Assembly (NCBI GenBank): GCA_937982665.1
Contig: CALJLD010000188.1
Span: 1-33,769 of the forward strand
Source of the DNA: an uncultured Planctomycetales bacterium
Lineage (GTDB): Bacteria; Planctomycetota; Planctomycetia; Pirellulales; S012-138
Direction: 5' to 3'
Length of the DNA: 33,769 nt
This document shows, one piece after another, positions 24,586 to 33,739 of this stretch. The notes below the pieces were generated by a model. That model was not told where the DNA came from. It did not search any database and saw only the letters and a list, made by a program, of their open reading frames with translations. The translations under genes and the position numbers were made by a program. Position 1 is the first letter of the stretch. Each line of letters begins with the position of its first letter.

Positions 24586-26340
24586 ATGCTCGGAGACCAA
24601 ACCTATCGATTGCCGTTTGTCATATGCCTTTTCTTGAGCGGTGTTGCGCAATGGGATTCAACGGCGGTGTGCCACGGCGCGGAAGGGGACCACTCGGCGT
24701 CGATAGACAAGCTCTTCGAACAATGGAACCGGCCGGACACACCAGGTTTTTCGGTTGGCGTCATTTTTAATGGCAATTTCGTACACAAGCGTGGCTATGG
24801 CGTTGCCAATTTGGACGCGAACATTCCTATCACTTCGAAGACTTCGTTCGACGTTATGTCGCTGGCAAAGTCTTTTACGACCGCATGCACCGCTCGACTG
24901 ATCGATCAAGGAGCATTCACTCCCGATTCCGATATTCGAACATTCGTTCCCGAACTACCGGAATATACCGACCCCATCACGATTCGACATCTGCTGACGT
25001 GTCGAAGCGGTCTCAGAGATTTCTACCACCTGATGATCCTGCTAGGTCGGTCCGAACAAGATGCCTACACGAAGTCCGATGTCCTCGACGTTATCTCGCG
25101 GCAGAAGGCTCCGATGTTCAAGCCAGGATCGCAATTCGCCTATAGTAACTCTGATTACTTCTTGCTCGCACTGGTTATCGAGCGAGCGACCGGAAAGACC
25201 TTTCGGGAGGTGACGAGCGAACAGTTATTCGAGCCACTCGGCATGCATCAAACGTTTTTCGACGACGATGAAGCTCTTCCTCGCAAGCACCGCGCCATCG
25301 GTCACAGCTGCATTGGCGATGGGCCTTATCGTCGCTATGGCCTGAACTCCAGCACGGTTGGTCCGTGGCGTTTGATGACGACTGTCGACGATATGCTGCG
25401 CTGGGATGCGAGTTTTTCAAACAATGTTCTTCGATCAGGAAAGCACCTCAGTGAATTCCACAAGAAAGGTTCCTTGTTTGACAACGAGAAGTGCTTGTCC
25501 GCGTTTCCGAAGAGGACCCATAATGGTCTGAAGCGTGTTTGGTACACAGGGGGCGGGCTGGGTTTTCAAGCGCACTTTGTTCGTTTCCCGGATCATGGGC
25601 TTTCAATCGTTGCATTTGGCAACGTGAGTACGGCCAAGGCCTGGGATGACATGGCTCGAACACTCCCCAAAGTGGCCGACTTGTACTTAGCCGCCGAGAC
25701 CGAGTCGCCCGCGTCAGAAGAACTTTGGTTGCCCCACGACGCAGCAAACGTCGCTTTGACGGAAACAGAGATGGAGGAGGTTGCCGGAAAAGTGACCGGC
25801 GAATACCGCAGCTCATACGGCTATTTCGTCCAAGTTTCGGCGCGTGCCCAAAAGCTACAGTTCCAGTGGCTGTTCTTCGATTATGCTCTGCAGGGCCCTG
25901 AACCCCTTGTTGCGGTAGCATCGGATCGTCTTCGAACGTCTCGGGGATACAGCGAGTTTGAGCTTTTGCTCGACGAAGGCTCCGGCAAGCGACCTTTAAT
26001 CCACATCGAGCATCGCGATGGCAGAAAGGAAATGTGGAGGCCTGTCGAGTTTGTAATACCAGATGCTGAGCAGTTGGCGAGTTTTGAAGGCGATTACTTT
26101 TGTACCGACTTGGAGTCTGTATACCGTATTTCGGCCGTCGATGGGAAACTGTGCATTCAATTCAACTATGGTCGCAAGCGGTGGTTGACGCCGACAGTAT
26201 CCGACACATTCAGGACCACGAAAGAGCGCTTTAATGGCATGGTCTTCACTTTCTCACGGGACGCTACCGGGAGCATTACGGGGTTTGAAGTTGACTTTGA
26301 TCGCATTAAATCCCTTCGCTTTGTGAAGCGATCCTCATAA
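24586..26340 (+). CDS. Secreted serine hydrolase, class C beta-lactamase fold
   Basis: A 584-residue protein with an N-terminal hydrophobic segment (LPFVICLFLSGVAQW) that looks like a signal peptide. The active-site SxxK is Ser92 and Lys95 in FDVMSLAKSF; the second motif is Tyr186-Ser187-Asn188 in FAYSNSDYF; HLLTCRSGLRDF corresponds to the family HLLTHTSG, with His replaced by Cys. A third-motif glycine run is seen as TGGGLGFQAHF. Family members are D,D-peptidases, esterases and lactamase-like enzymes; the substrate is unknown. From about residue 400 a beta-rich C-terminal domain follows, seen in Pab87- and EstB-like relatives. The ATG at 24586 has GAGG upstream; a frame open to 24514 adds basic residues before the signal peptide. 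Confidence 0.88.
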   Translation: MLGDQTYRLPFVICLFLSGVAQWDSTAVCHGAEGDHSASIDKLFEQWNRPDTPGFSVGVIFNGNFVHKRGYGVANLDANIPITSKTSFDVMSLAKSFTTACTARLIDQGAFTPDSDIRTFVPELPEYTDPITIRHLLTCRSGLRDFYHLMILLGRSEQDAYTKSDVLDVISRQKAPMFKPGSQFAYSNSDYFLLALVIERATGKTFREVTSEQLFEPLGMHQTFFDDDEALPRKHRAIGHSCIGDGPYRRYGLNSSTVGPWRLMTTVDDMLRWDASFSNNVLRSGKHLSEFHKKGSLFDNEKCLSAFPKRTHNGLKRVWYTGGGLGFQAHFVRFPDHGLSIVAFGNVSTAKAWDDMARTLPKVADLYLAAETESPASEELWLPHDAANVALTETEMEEVAGKVTGEYRSSYGYFVQVSARAQKLQFQWLFFDYALQGPEPLVAVASDRLRTSRGYSEFELLLDEGSGKRPLIHIEHRDGRKEMWRPVEFVIPDAEQLASFEGDYFCTDLESVYRISAVDGKLCIQFNYGRKRWLTPTVSDTFRTTKERFNGMVFTFSRDATGSITGFEVDFDRIKSLRFVKRSS

Positions 26341-26850
26341 TTGCCAAGAGAGCTACGCCGCAGTGACGTTGTCCCGGTTCAGCGCATTTCTTTGCAGAAC
26401 TGGAGTAACGGTCTTGGCAAATCAACACCAAGGCATTGATTTCTGGATTCTCTTCATCGCGTCAGCCACGACTTCAGAGTTTTGGAATTGGCTGATAAAG
26501 CAGTATGAAAAAGCGTGCTCAAATCCCCAAGTCACGTGGGTATGCTGGCGTGCTCTTGGAGCCTAACGCAAGCCCAGCATGACCTGGCTCCGAAAGCGAT
26601 CGACTGTAGTCTCGGTTGCCACTAGCGAAGTAACCTGGATGATCTCTCGTGAAAGTCCAGGCGCGCCATTTCGAAAATTGTCAAGAGAAGCGAGCTGTTG
26701 CAATTATGCTGCGTTGTCGGCCATGCGCCCCCTGGTTTAACGATGCCCAAACGAGCTGATCAAGAATCGTCACTACAGACCAGGTTGGCTTCCACCGCGC
26801 GTGTCCCCTCAGGTGAAAGCGGCCCTGGCAAACGCCATCGATCCTTTGCG
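26341..26850. other. Gene-free region between convergent genes
   Basis: No gene is supported in the 510 bases between the serine hydrolase and the cobalamin-binding gene. A plus-strand open frame of 67 codons at 26363-26566 has no ribosome binding site or recognisable domain. No clear terminator was found. Confidence 0.4.
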
Positions 26851-27903
26851 CTATGGGTTCACCAAACGGGTTCCTTGTTCCAGGGCATCGCGGGCACTCA
26901 GCGCACAAGCATCAGCACCCACTCGCTTCCAATGATCCGGCACATCGCGAAACGCAGCTCCTCCAACTACGATCTTGCAATTTGTATTCAAGCCGCGGAC
27001 CAAACGGATCGTTTCCCGCAGCGACTTGATCTGAGTGCAAAGTGATGCCGAAAGTAGCAATAGCGGCGATCGGAAGATTTCGACGACATGGGCGACTTCC
27101 GCTGGCGGCGAGTTTCCCCCCAGACAAATAGCATTCCATCCGGCCAATTCAAAGAAATCGGAAACGGCACGAATCCCAATATCGTGTGCATTTTGCTCGA
27201 CGGCAGCAGCTACTACCGACAGACCTAACGGCCTTTTTGGCTGCGCAGCGTGGCAAAGAACTGCCATCGTACGAAGAGTTGTTGAAGACACATAGTGCTC
27301 TTCAGCGACACTGACCTCCGCATTGTGCCACATTTCTCCAATTGCCTGTTGGGCCGCAAGTAATACATCTTCGTATAGCTTTGCGACTTCCATCCCTTCT
27401 TGGGCGGCGTTGAGTACGACCTGTATGGCAGAGCGGCTATCACCTTGTAACGCGGTTTCCAAGTATTTGAGCGCCAGTTGCGACAGTCCCCCCGCTGCGG
27501 GATTCTCCTTGTCTTGGTGAACAGATTGGTCGAAGCTCTGAAGAGCTAAATCCAAGTAATCACGCACTGTGTTGCTTTGTTGCTCAGGCAACTCTTCGTC
27601 AAGGACTTCGCGGAGACACCGCAAACTCCACTTCAGAATCTCTTCCGACACCTCGCGCGCCTGGAATGCGTTGCGTGACCAGTCTACTCGCGCGGAAAAC
27701 AAGCGCGGCTCAGCTTCCGCAACGGCTGCGGAAAGCTCAATGATCTGCCGGCAGAAATGATCTTGCCAATTTTGAAACGCTCCGGTACCAAACTGAGCAT
27801 TCACTTCTGGATTTCGCTCAACCAATCGATTTGCAGCGAATGACGCGTAGGCACGAGCGCCGGCTGCGAGCACTTCGGCGGTTAACAAGTGACCTTCATT
27901 CAT
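26851..27903 (-). CDS. Cobalamin-binding protein with CarH-type W-x9-EH motif, no HTH
   Basis: A 350-residue protein. Residues about 140-215 form the helical cap of a B12-binding module, with Trp192, nine residues, then Glu202-His203 (MWHNAEVSVAEEHYVSS). This is the W-x9-EH motif that contacts adenosylcobalamin in the CarH/LitR light sensors. Residues 226-348 are the Rossmann B12-binding fold, with the cobalt-ligand-type His240 in NAHDIGIRAV, then LGGNSPP and IVVGGAAF. In place of the MerR-type DNA-binding domain of CarH, residues 1-130 are an alpha-helical region of unknown function that recalls RsbRD-type N-terminal domains. It could sense light or B12 and act through a partner protein. No partner gene is adjacent. 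Confidence 0.88.
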   Translation of the reverse strand: MNEGHLLTAEVLAAGARAYASFAANRLVERNPEVNAQFGTGAFQNWQDHFCRQIIELSAAVAEAEPRLFSARVDWSRNAFQAREVSEEILKWSLRCLREVLDEELPEQQSNTVRDYLDLALQSFDQSVHQDKENPAAGGLSQLALKYLETALQGDSRSAIQVVLNAAQEGMEVAKLYEDVLLAAQQAIGEMWHNAEVSVAEEHYVSSTTLRTMAVLCHAAQPKRPLGLSVVAAAVEQNAHDIGIRAVSDFFELAGWNAICLGGNSPPAEVAHVVEIFRSPLLLLSASLCTQIKSLRETIRLVRGLNTNCKIVVGGAAFRDVPDHWKRVGADACALSARDALEQGTRLVNP

Positions 27904-28261
27904 TGCTATTCGATTCTCTGACGAAATTGTCTTTGATAAGAATCAACACTCGAACAACGGCGATCCTTTGCATAATTGTTCCCACATGAAAAGCGCGGAT
28001 GCAATGATGACCGCAAAGGGCTCAGCGCCGGTCGCCTATCATCGCCCTACATGTCCAGCCTACATTTCCGCAGCGTTGATCGCCCACCGCCATAGTTGTC
28101 ATCCGGTCCGTCGGAAATTCATGCATTGTAAACGCCAAAATAGCAAAGTTTCGAACCCATGCGAAGCTACCCTAGCCAAGGATCATTCGAATAGCTAGCA
28201 ATCGTGTGCGGCGAAGAAATGTGAGTTCCCGACTAAATCAGAACCGAGTGGCAGTCACCCG
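27904..28261. other. Upstream region of the cobalamin-binding gene
   Basis: These 358 bases lie between the S9 peptidase gene (ending at 28262) and the start of the cobalamin-binding gene, both on the minus strand. The promoter of the latter is expected here. No B12 riboswitch box, operator or gene could be identified. Confidence 0.4.
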
Positions 28262-31180
28262 TTAGTTTGATGGCTCCTCGCCAAACAACGCTTGTGCTGC
28301 GTTGGGATGATTGAGCATCTGCTCATGATCGTGGATGACACCTTCGGCTTCGACCAGCCGCCAATTGAATTCCCAGCCGCGCTCTTCGGCAAGTGACTTG
28401 GCGAGTTCAAAGCAGGCCAATCCTCGTTGATATCGTCCTTCACCCTGCGCATTGGCGTTGGGGCTTCGATCGAAGTATTCATCGGGACCGTTGTCGGCAG
28501 TTCCCAAGTACAGCGTCAGCGGCGCTGCCAGATACCGCTGCAGTGCTGCGTCATCGGAAAGTTCGCGCGGCAAGTCGCCGAATCCGTATCCGAATGGCAG
28601 ATCACGAGTAGGGAACAACTCCGACCCAGGATTCGCGGCGACAAGGCGTGCAGCGCCAGTCTCCTGGAAAGCACTCATCCGGACCACAAACTGGCCGCCT
28701 GCTGAGTGTCCAATGATGTAATACGGCAGATCCTCCACGTCTTCCATATCGCGAATGAAGTTGGCCAGCTTCGGCAACAGCGCGTATGTCCATTCGGATG
28801 GGTCAGCAGCCTGGCGATCTGCGTTGAGAACGCCGCCAAATTGAAACTTGCGGGAAGGAAATCGCTGCGAGTCGAACTTAGGCGTCACAATCAGCGCGCC
28901 AAATCGGTCCCCCATTTCGATGGAGTGATCTCGATACTCATCGGCGTTGCGCAGAGTTCCATGGATCACAAAGATCATCCGCGTACCCGTATAGTTGGCT
29001 GGCTTGTAAGTGAATGTCTCCAAGACTGTGCCATCCAAATCAAATTCGTATCTGGCGACTCCCGCACGCACAGGCGCTGTGCGCGTGGCCTTGTCCATCA
29101 GCTTGCGATCGAAAAAGCCCGCACTGGCTTCCGCAACTCGGACCCAGCTGGAATGCCGGAGGAATGAATGCGGCTCGTCAGGCAAGACCATGAGTTCGTG
29201 CTCGACGTCCCGGTCTTTGAGTTCACGGACCAGCCGCATCGTCTCCGAGAATGGCACGTTGCGATCATCGTCACCATGGACCAGCAACACGGGTGATTGC
29301 CAGGAGTTCAAGTTCGCCACAGGCGATGAGTTGTAGGCACGCTGTTCGACATCGACTTCTGCGTCTTGTGACCAAGCTTGCCATTGCGTCCAATCATGCA
29401 CCCCGTGCAGGTCAACGCCAGCGGCAAACAAATCGGAGTTCCGCGCCAGTCCAAGCGCAGTCAAATATCCGCCGTAGGATCCACCCCACAGACCAATGCG
29501 CTCTGGATCGACGTCCGGTATATTGCGAAGAAATCTTGCGCCAGCCAATACATCTTGATACTCGCTCGCGCCACGAGGCCCGCCATCGGGGACGTCGCGG
29601 AATTCGCGACCGTATCCAATGCCCAGCCGATAATTGACTGAGAGCACAACGTAACCGCGCGACGCCAGGTACTGATTGATCGCGTATGCTCGGTGGTAAT
29701 ACTGGCGATAGTGCCAACCCAGGAGCATTTGGCGAACCGGGCCACCGTGGAAGAACATGACCGCCGGGTGGGGGCCTTGGAATTCATTGGGCGGTCGAAA
29801 AAGCTGACCGTGAACTTCAACTCCATCCGTAGCGCGCATCATAACCTGCTCTGGCTCAGTCAGTTGCGCAGCAGGAAAATCTTCCGGCAAGGCGTCCGGC
29901 GCCAAACGGATGGACTCGTCGCCGTCGATGGGCCTTACGAATGCGTGTGCCGGCTCAATGGCACTTGATCCCAGATGGGCCACAAACGCGCCGTCCGCGG
30001 TGACAACTGGCGACCATTGAATGCCGGCGTTGGTTGTTAATGGTCGAGAGCTGCCCTGATCTCCGGCGACCCAAATGTGGCGGCGATCAATGTCATCGGC
30101 GTTCGATGTAAAGAACACATCGCCATCGCTGCTGACGGTAAACTCTTCGACTTCCGCCTTTTCCGGCGAGATAGCGTTCGCACGCCGACGTCGATTGAAA
30201 CTGACGGAATACAAGCGTCTCCAACCGTCGCGCTCGCTTGTGTAAACCAGCGAGTCAGATGAGGTCCAACGTACGTCCGCTTGGCGGTAGGAGACTTCCT
30301 CGTTGTCGCGAAGAACATCAGACGCTTCGCCAGTTGCCAAATCGACAACTCGAATTTGCCATGGGTCCGGCTGCGGGAACTCTCGCGCGTTGAGGACGGC
30401 GTTTCCTCCTTGAGTTAGCCGACGAACAAAAGCAACCCGCTCGCCATCAGTCGACCAGGCGGGCGAACCGTCTTGGTAGATTGAAGCATCCAAGTATTCC
30501 AACTGCGGCGATTCCGGATCGTAAACCGCAATGAAACTATAGCGTTCGGAAGTGCTGCTGCGAGAAACGCGCATCACGATTCGGCCATCTGTCGGCGCGA
30601 AGGCCACTTGTGAAAGACCGCCGCGTACGGAGACGATTCTTTCCGGCTCCGCTTCTCCGTCTAGCGCGACTCTCCATAGTTCCCCACCGCGCGAGTACAC
30701 AGCATGGTTGGAAACAGGCGAAAGCACAGCGGTGCCCACATCTGCCAGTTCGACAGCGTCACCGCCTTGCCAGGGAATCGAGAGCAACTTCGTTTCGCTT
30801 GCCCCCGCAATGTCCTGCGTTGTGTTAAACTCGCTGCCCAACGAAAACACCAAACGCTCGCTGTCATGCGAAAAACCTGCGATCGATAACGAAATCCCGT
30901 CGTCGGCACTGTGCTGATAAACTTCTCGGGCTCCAAACCCGGGACCTTCTGCGACCCAGATGCTCTTGTGTCCGCGCTTCTCAAAGACCCAGGCAATTCG
31001 CGATCCCCGAGGCGCAACTACCAACGATGACGGAAACGGCGACCCAAGGACTTGCTCAAGCGTGAATTTGTGTTCTGAAGTCGGCAGAGCGTCGCCTTGT
31101 TGAGCGAACGCGCTAGTCCCCTGTAGCAGCGGTAACAAGAGGCAGACAATTGAGATTCGCTCTATCGGGCGACAAAACAT
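28262..31180 (-). CDS. Secreted S9 family peptidase fused to a second alpha/beta-hydrolase
   Basis: A 972-residue secreted enzyme. Residues 1-27 are a signal peptide (IVCLLLPLLQGTSAFAQQ). Residues about 40-440 are a beta-propeller with TolB/WD-like repeats (for example GSPAWSTDGERVAFVRR). Residues 440-695 are a prolyl-oligopeptidase hydrolase with Ser568 (GGSYGG), Asp639 (HGDDDRNVPF) and His671 (PDEPHSF). After about residue 710 comes a second hydrolase with its own candidate triad: Ser826 (GHSAGG), Asp896 (GTADNGPD) and His950 or His952 (GVIHDHEQM). It resembles polyhydroxybutyrate-depolymerase-type esterases. S9 enzymes cleave short peptides; the added domain suggests a second, esterase-like activity. 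GAGGA just before the ATG at 31180 fixes this start over 31213. Normal S9 length is about 650-700. Confidence 0.92.
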   Translation of the reverse strand: MFCRPIERISIVCLLLPLLQGTSAFAQQGDALPTSEHKFTLEQVLGSPFPSSLVVAPRGSRIAWVFEKRGHKSIWVAEGPGFGAREVYQHSADDGISLSIAGFSHDSERLVFSLGSEFNTTQDIAGASETKLLSIPWQGGDAVELADVGTAVLSPVSNHAVYSRGGELWRVALDGEAEPERIVSVRGGLSQVAFAPTDGRIVMRVSRSSTSERYSFIAVYDPESPQLEYLDASIYQDGSPAWSTDGERVAFVRRLTQGGNAVLNAREFPQPDPWQIRVVDLATGEASDVLRDNEEVSYRQADVRWTSSDSLVYTSERDGWRRLYSVSFNRRRRANAISPEKAEVEEFTVSSDGDVFFTSNADDIDRRHIWVAGDQGSSRPLTTNAGIQWSPVVTADGAFVAHLGSSAIEPAHAFVRPIDGDESIRLAPDALPEDFPAAQLTEPEQVMMRATDGVEVHGQLFRPPNEFQGPHPAVMFFHGGPVRQMLLGWHYRQYYHRAYAINQYLASRGYVVLSVNYRLGIGYGREFRDVPDGGPRGASEYQDVLAGARFLRNIPDVDPERIGLWGGSYGGYLTALGLARNSDLFAAGVDLHGVHDWTQWQAWSQDAEVDVEQRAYNSSPVANLNSWQSPVLLVHGDDDRNVPFSETMRLVRELKDRDVEHELMVLPDEPHSFLRHSSWVRVAEASAGFFDRKLMDKATRTAPVRAGVARYEFDLDGTVLETFTYKPANYTGTRMIFVIHGTLRNADEYRDHSIEMGDRFGALIVTPKFDSQRFPSRKFQFGGVLNADRQAADPSEWTYALLPKLANFIRDMEDVEDLPYYIIGHSAGGQFVVRMSAFQETGAARLVAANPGSELFPTRDLPFGYGFGDLPRELSDDAALQRYLAAPLTLYLGTADNGPDEYFDRSPNANAQGEGRYQRGLACFELAKSLAEERGWEFNWRLVEAEGVIHDHEQMLNHPNAAQALFGEEPSN

Positions 31181-32016
31181 GAGTTCCTCGCACTTTGGAA
31201 ACTGAATCGACAATGCTCAAACAGCGTGGCCGAGTCATGCTAACAAGGTCCATCGCGCGTTGAAAGAAACAAGACATCCAAGGCGAACGAACTTCGTTGC
31301 CTGTCCCAGCAAAAATTGTCTGAACCAACAAAGCACGCCCGAGTGACGGCCTGGGTTGATGCTGGGTCGTCCCACGAGAGGCCAACCGTCTGCATCTGAG
31401 CGGAATCGAACACCTCACCGCAAGGGGGCGGAAAATTACTTTGCGATTCTGTTGATCCGCCACAGCAATTCTCAAAATGACATTACGCGCTATCCAAATG
31501 CGTGTCTCCTATCGCTCGATTGTTTGCTGTCTTACCGTGGCGCTGGCGTCGAATATCTGGGATACGAGGTCGGTGGGGGGTGGGGGGTGGTCCGATTTCT
31601 CCGTTAGCCGCAAGAAGTGCGCTGTCCCGGGACCGCGCGCCGCGCTCCGGAATTCGGGAAAGGACCCCACGCCCTCCGCGGCTATTCGACAATTTTCGAA
31701 GCGCAACAACAACGATCACCCACAGTCGAACTCTGGGCGGATCGAGCGGCATCGCGCCACAATTCGCATCGCGCAGCGTGTCGTTGAAAACGAGCAGATG
31801 CTCCCCGCAAACGGCGCTTGAGAAAGGCCCGCTTGCGATTTCCCGCGCTAAGAAGCGAGACCCGTGCGTGGAGTTATGTTCGGGATGGACGCGGCAATCG
31901 AATGCCTCGCGAACCCTACGATTCCGTCGCGGGAACTCAGATTCGCTCCAAATTGCTAAACTTGCTCAAAGCGCGCTCGAGTTTGACGCGCAGAGATGCA
32001 GAGTTGTTGCCCACAC
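31181..32016. other. Gene-poor region before the mobile-element remnant
   Basis: No gene is supported in these 836 bases. The minus-strand frame 31483-31752 and overlapping plus frames encode Arg/Pro-rich sequence without a recognised domain. The stretch includes a G-rich tract at 31574-31590 (listed separately) and becomes more GC-rich to the right, unlike the chromosome-like genes on its left, so the boundary of a transferred segment may lie here. Confidence 0.4.
31574..31590 (+). other. G-rich tract
   Basis: The run reads TGGGGGGTGGGGGGTGG: two blocks of six G and a final pair, each separated by one T. Such runs can fold into a G-quadruplex, and they are also frequent sites of sequencing error. 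It lies about 390 bases after the start of the S9 gene, on the opposite strand. Confidence 0.5.
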
Positions 32017-32237
32017 GGAGGTCTCATGGGCAGAAACCGATCGCTACGGCCGTTGCGACGGAGGTACGGATCCTCATCTGTCGGGGCATCTCGCAGCGAG
32101 TCATCGCGAAGCAGCTCGGGATCTCGCGAGGGAGCGTCCAGGCCATCGCCTCCCGTCGTTGGCGTCTGCCACGCATTGCCCGTTGCCCTGGTTGCGGAGC
32201 ACGCGTGAGGCCGCCCTGTAGGCTCTGCAGGATTCGC
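32017..32237 (+). pseudogene. Small HTH and zinc-ribbon protein gene, frameshifted at start and fused at end
   Basis: GGAGG at 32017-32021 and ATG at 32026 look like an authentic start. The ATG frame reads MGRNRSLR, but the next frame encodes a clear helix-turn-helix, VATEVRILICRGISQRVIAK then QLGISRGSVQAIASRR, followed by a Cys-rich end, RCPGCGARV and PPCRLCRIR. Planctomycete proteins of this type normally read MGRKP at the start, so one A seems lost from the run at about 32034-32036. After CRLCRIR (32237) the frame runs straight into antisense of the integrase, where the family would stop. The protein probably bound DNA as a small regulator. Recognition is by pattern memory. Confidence 0.62.
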
Positions 32238-33647
32238 ACCTCGCAGGCCTCGGCGAGCGCCAAAGTGCGCGCGCACTTCGGTCGCATAAAAATGCCGCAA
32301 GTCGTAAGGCGACCAGGCCGGCACGTCGGCGCGATTTCCCCGCAAGCCCGCTTGATCGCCTGCCGGTAACTACTCGGCGTGTAGCGTTTGCCCGGTGCCC
32401 GCATGCGGCCGCGTTTTCGTCGGTTCTTTTGGGACGGTTGGACTTTTGTCCTGCGGCGCTTCCGTAACTCTTCGCTGCGTTGCGCTTCCGCGTCCTGGGG
32501 CGAGAAAAGGAACTTGTGTAGGTCCGTTGTCAGAAACGGACGAATCACCGCCTGGCATTGCGGCCCCAGCGCAATCGTTCGCTGTTTGTCGTGGTGCGCT
32601 GTCTTGTGCTTTTCGGGCGTGTACAGCCACACGTCGTCGCTTGTGTCCAGGTCGCAAGCGCGCATCTGGCAGACTTCGTTCGGCCGCATCCCCGTCAAAC
32701 GCTGCAACCGAATCATCGCTGCAATCTGCGGCGAAACGTAAGGCAGAACGGCATCAACGAACTCAGGTTTGACTTGCGGCCGCCGTTTCGCCTCTGGCGA
32801 TGCACACCGACCACGCTTCAATCCGGACACAGTCTTCAATCGTTCCAAAATGACGTAATCGATCAGTTCATTCTCGACGCCAAATTTGAAAACGGCGCGG
32901 ATGCGTTTGATCGTGCCGTTAATGTGGTTGCGCGAGAGTTTCTCCTTCGGCGGAGGCCCATCGAACGTTCCTTTGTCGATGGCGCGGATGCGAGCTTGAG
33001 TTAGCCCGGTCCGCTCTGAAACTGGCGATCGACTCACCGGCACTTCGTAACCGATGCACTTGGTCGACTTGTGCCTGGATTGGCCGATTCTGCTGCACTT
33101 TGAATTCTTCGGCCATGGTTTGGCGCAGTTTCTTAAGCGCCAGCGGACCGAATTCGCTGACACGTTCCATGCCAAATCGTTCTTTCAGACGGCGCACAGC
33201 CGCCTTAATATTTGGCCAAGATGGGCCAGGCGGAAACTGCCCGTTCGCGTCGGGCTCGCCAGTCCGATCGGCATAGTAGTTTCGCGCCCACTTCAAGTAG
33301 TGATACAGCAGTTCATTGATTGTGAGTTCCGCGCCGGCGGCTTGCGGCTCGCGATCGGGAATCTCGCCTGTTTCGCGCGCTTCTTTCGCGGCGATCAACT
33401 GCGCGTACTTCTGCTTGCTTGTCGCACTACCGAACGCGCCGAGCCAGCGCCGTTTGCCCGCGATGTCGACAAACGCTTGCGGTGCACGCAGGCGAATGGA
33501 CTCGCCGCACTTGATGCACTTCGCGCGGCGATTGGGCGAGTTGCGGGCTTTCAGCTTGACCGGTTTCGTACCTCCACAATGGGGGCATTTGGTGGGCAGC
33601 GGAGCGAAGCGACGATACTTCGGCTTCCGGACAGCTTGACGCGCCAT
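32238..33647 (-). pseudogene. Tyrosine recombinase/integrase with frameshifts and missing C-terminus
   Basis: Three frames make up one planctomycete-type phage integrase. Frame 1 (33647 to about 33056) has a GGAGG-led ATG and a zinc ribbon (CPHC...CIKC, Cys21-24-44-47), then RWLGAFGSATSKQKYAQLIA, TINELLYHYLKWARNYYA and EFGPLALKKLRQTMAEEF. Frame 2 (about 33056 to 32335) has INGTIKRIRAVFKFGVENEL, the first catalytic Arg in RLTGMRPNEV, and the Lys of HHDKQRTIAL. Frame 3 (about 32325 to 32258) has WSPYDLRHFYATEVRAHFG, the second Arg box with Tyr for His. A further one-base shift gives LAEACEV, after which sequence at 32238 switches to antisense of the HTH gene. The LGH box and catalytic Tyr are lost. 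It is a dead integrase unless the shifts are read errors. Confidence 0.85.
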
Positions 33648-33682
33648 TGGTGCGGAACCTCCGGTTGCCTCACAAGTTCAAC

Positions 33683-33706
33683 GCGCATCCCTTTGCGCAT
33701 CCCTTT
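33683..33706. repeat. Perfect 12-base tandem repeat upstream of the integrase
   Basis: GCGCATCCCTTT occurs twice back to back (33683-33694 and 33695-33706), 36 bases before the integrase start on the minus strand. It could be a regulator or recombinase arm-type binding site, or a slippage product. Confidence 0.6.
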
Positions 33707-33727
33707 TGTGAGTGGTTCTGGAGGCCG

Positions 33728-33739
33728 CGCTCCGGAGCG
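33728..33739. repeat. 12-base perfect palindrome near window end
   Basis: CGCTCCGGAGCG is its own reverse complement and lies 81 bases upstream of the integrase start. It may be a dimeric protein-binding site. With no loop it is a poor terminator. Confidence 0.4.

Noticed and set aside
26363..26566. A 67-codon plus-strand open frame after the serine hydrolase gene.
   Set aside because: No ribosome binding site, no domain, and low-complexity resemblance to nothing known.
27904..28261. A possible cobalamin riboswitch or CarH-type operator upstream of the B12-binding gene.
   Set aside because: No B12-box-like core or operator-like repeat could be found by eye.
31639..31651. A 13-base direct repeat GCCGCGCTCCGGA at 31639-31651 and 33724-33736, flanking the HTH and integrase genes, as possible attachment sites.
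   Set aside because: In a 34-kb GC-rich window several 13-base matches are expected by chance, and the repeat does not extend further.
31483..31752. A minus-strand 89-codon Arg/Pro-rich frame in the G-rich region.
   Set aside because: Composition follows from GC-rich sequence; no domain or start signal supports it.
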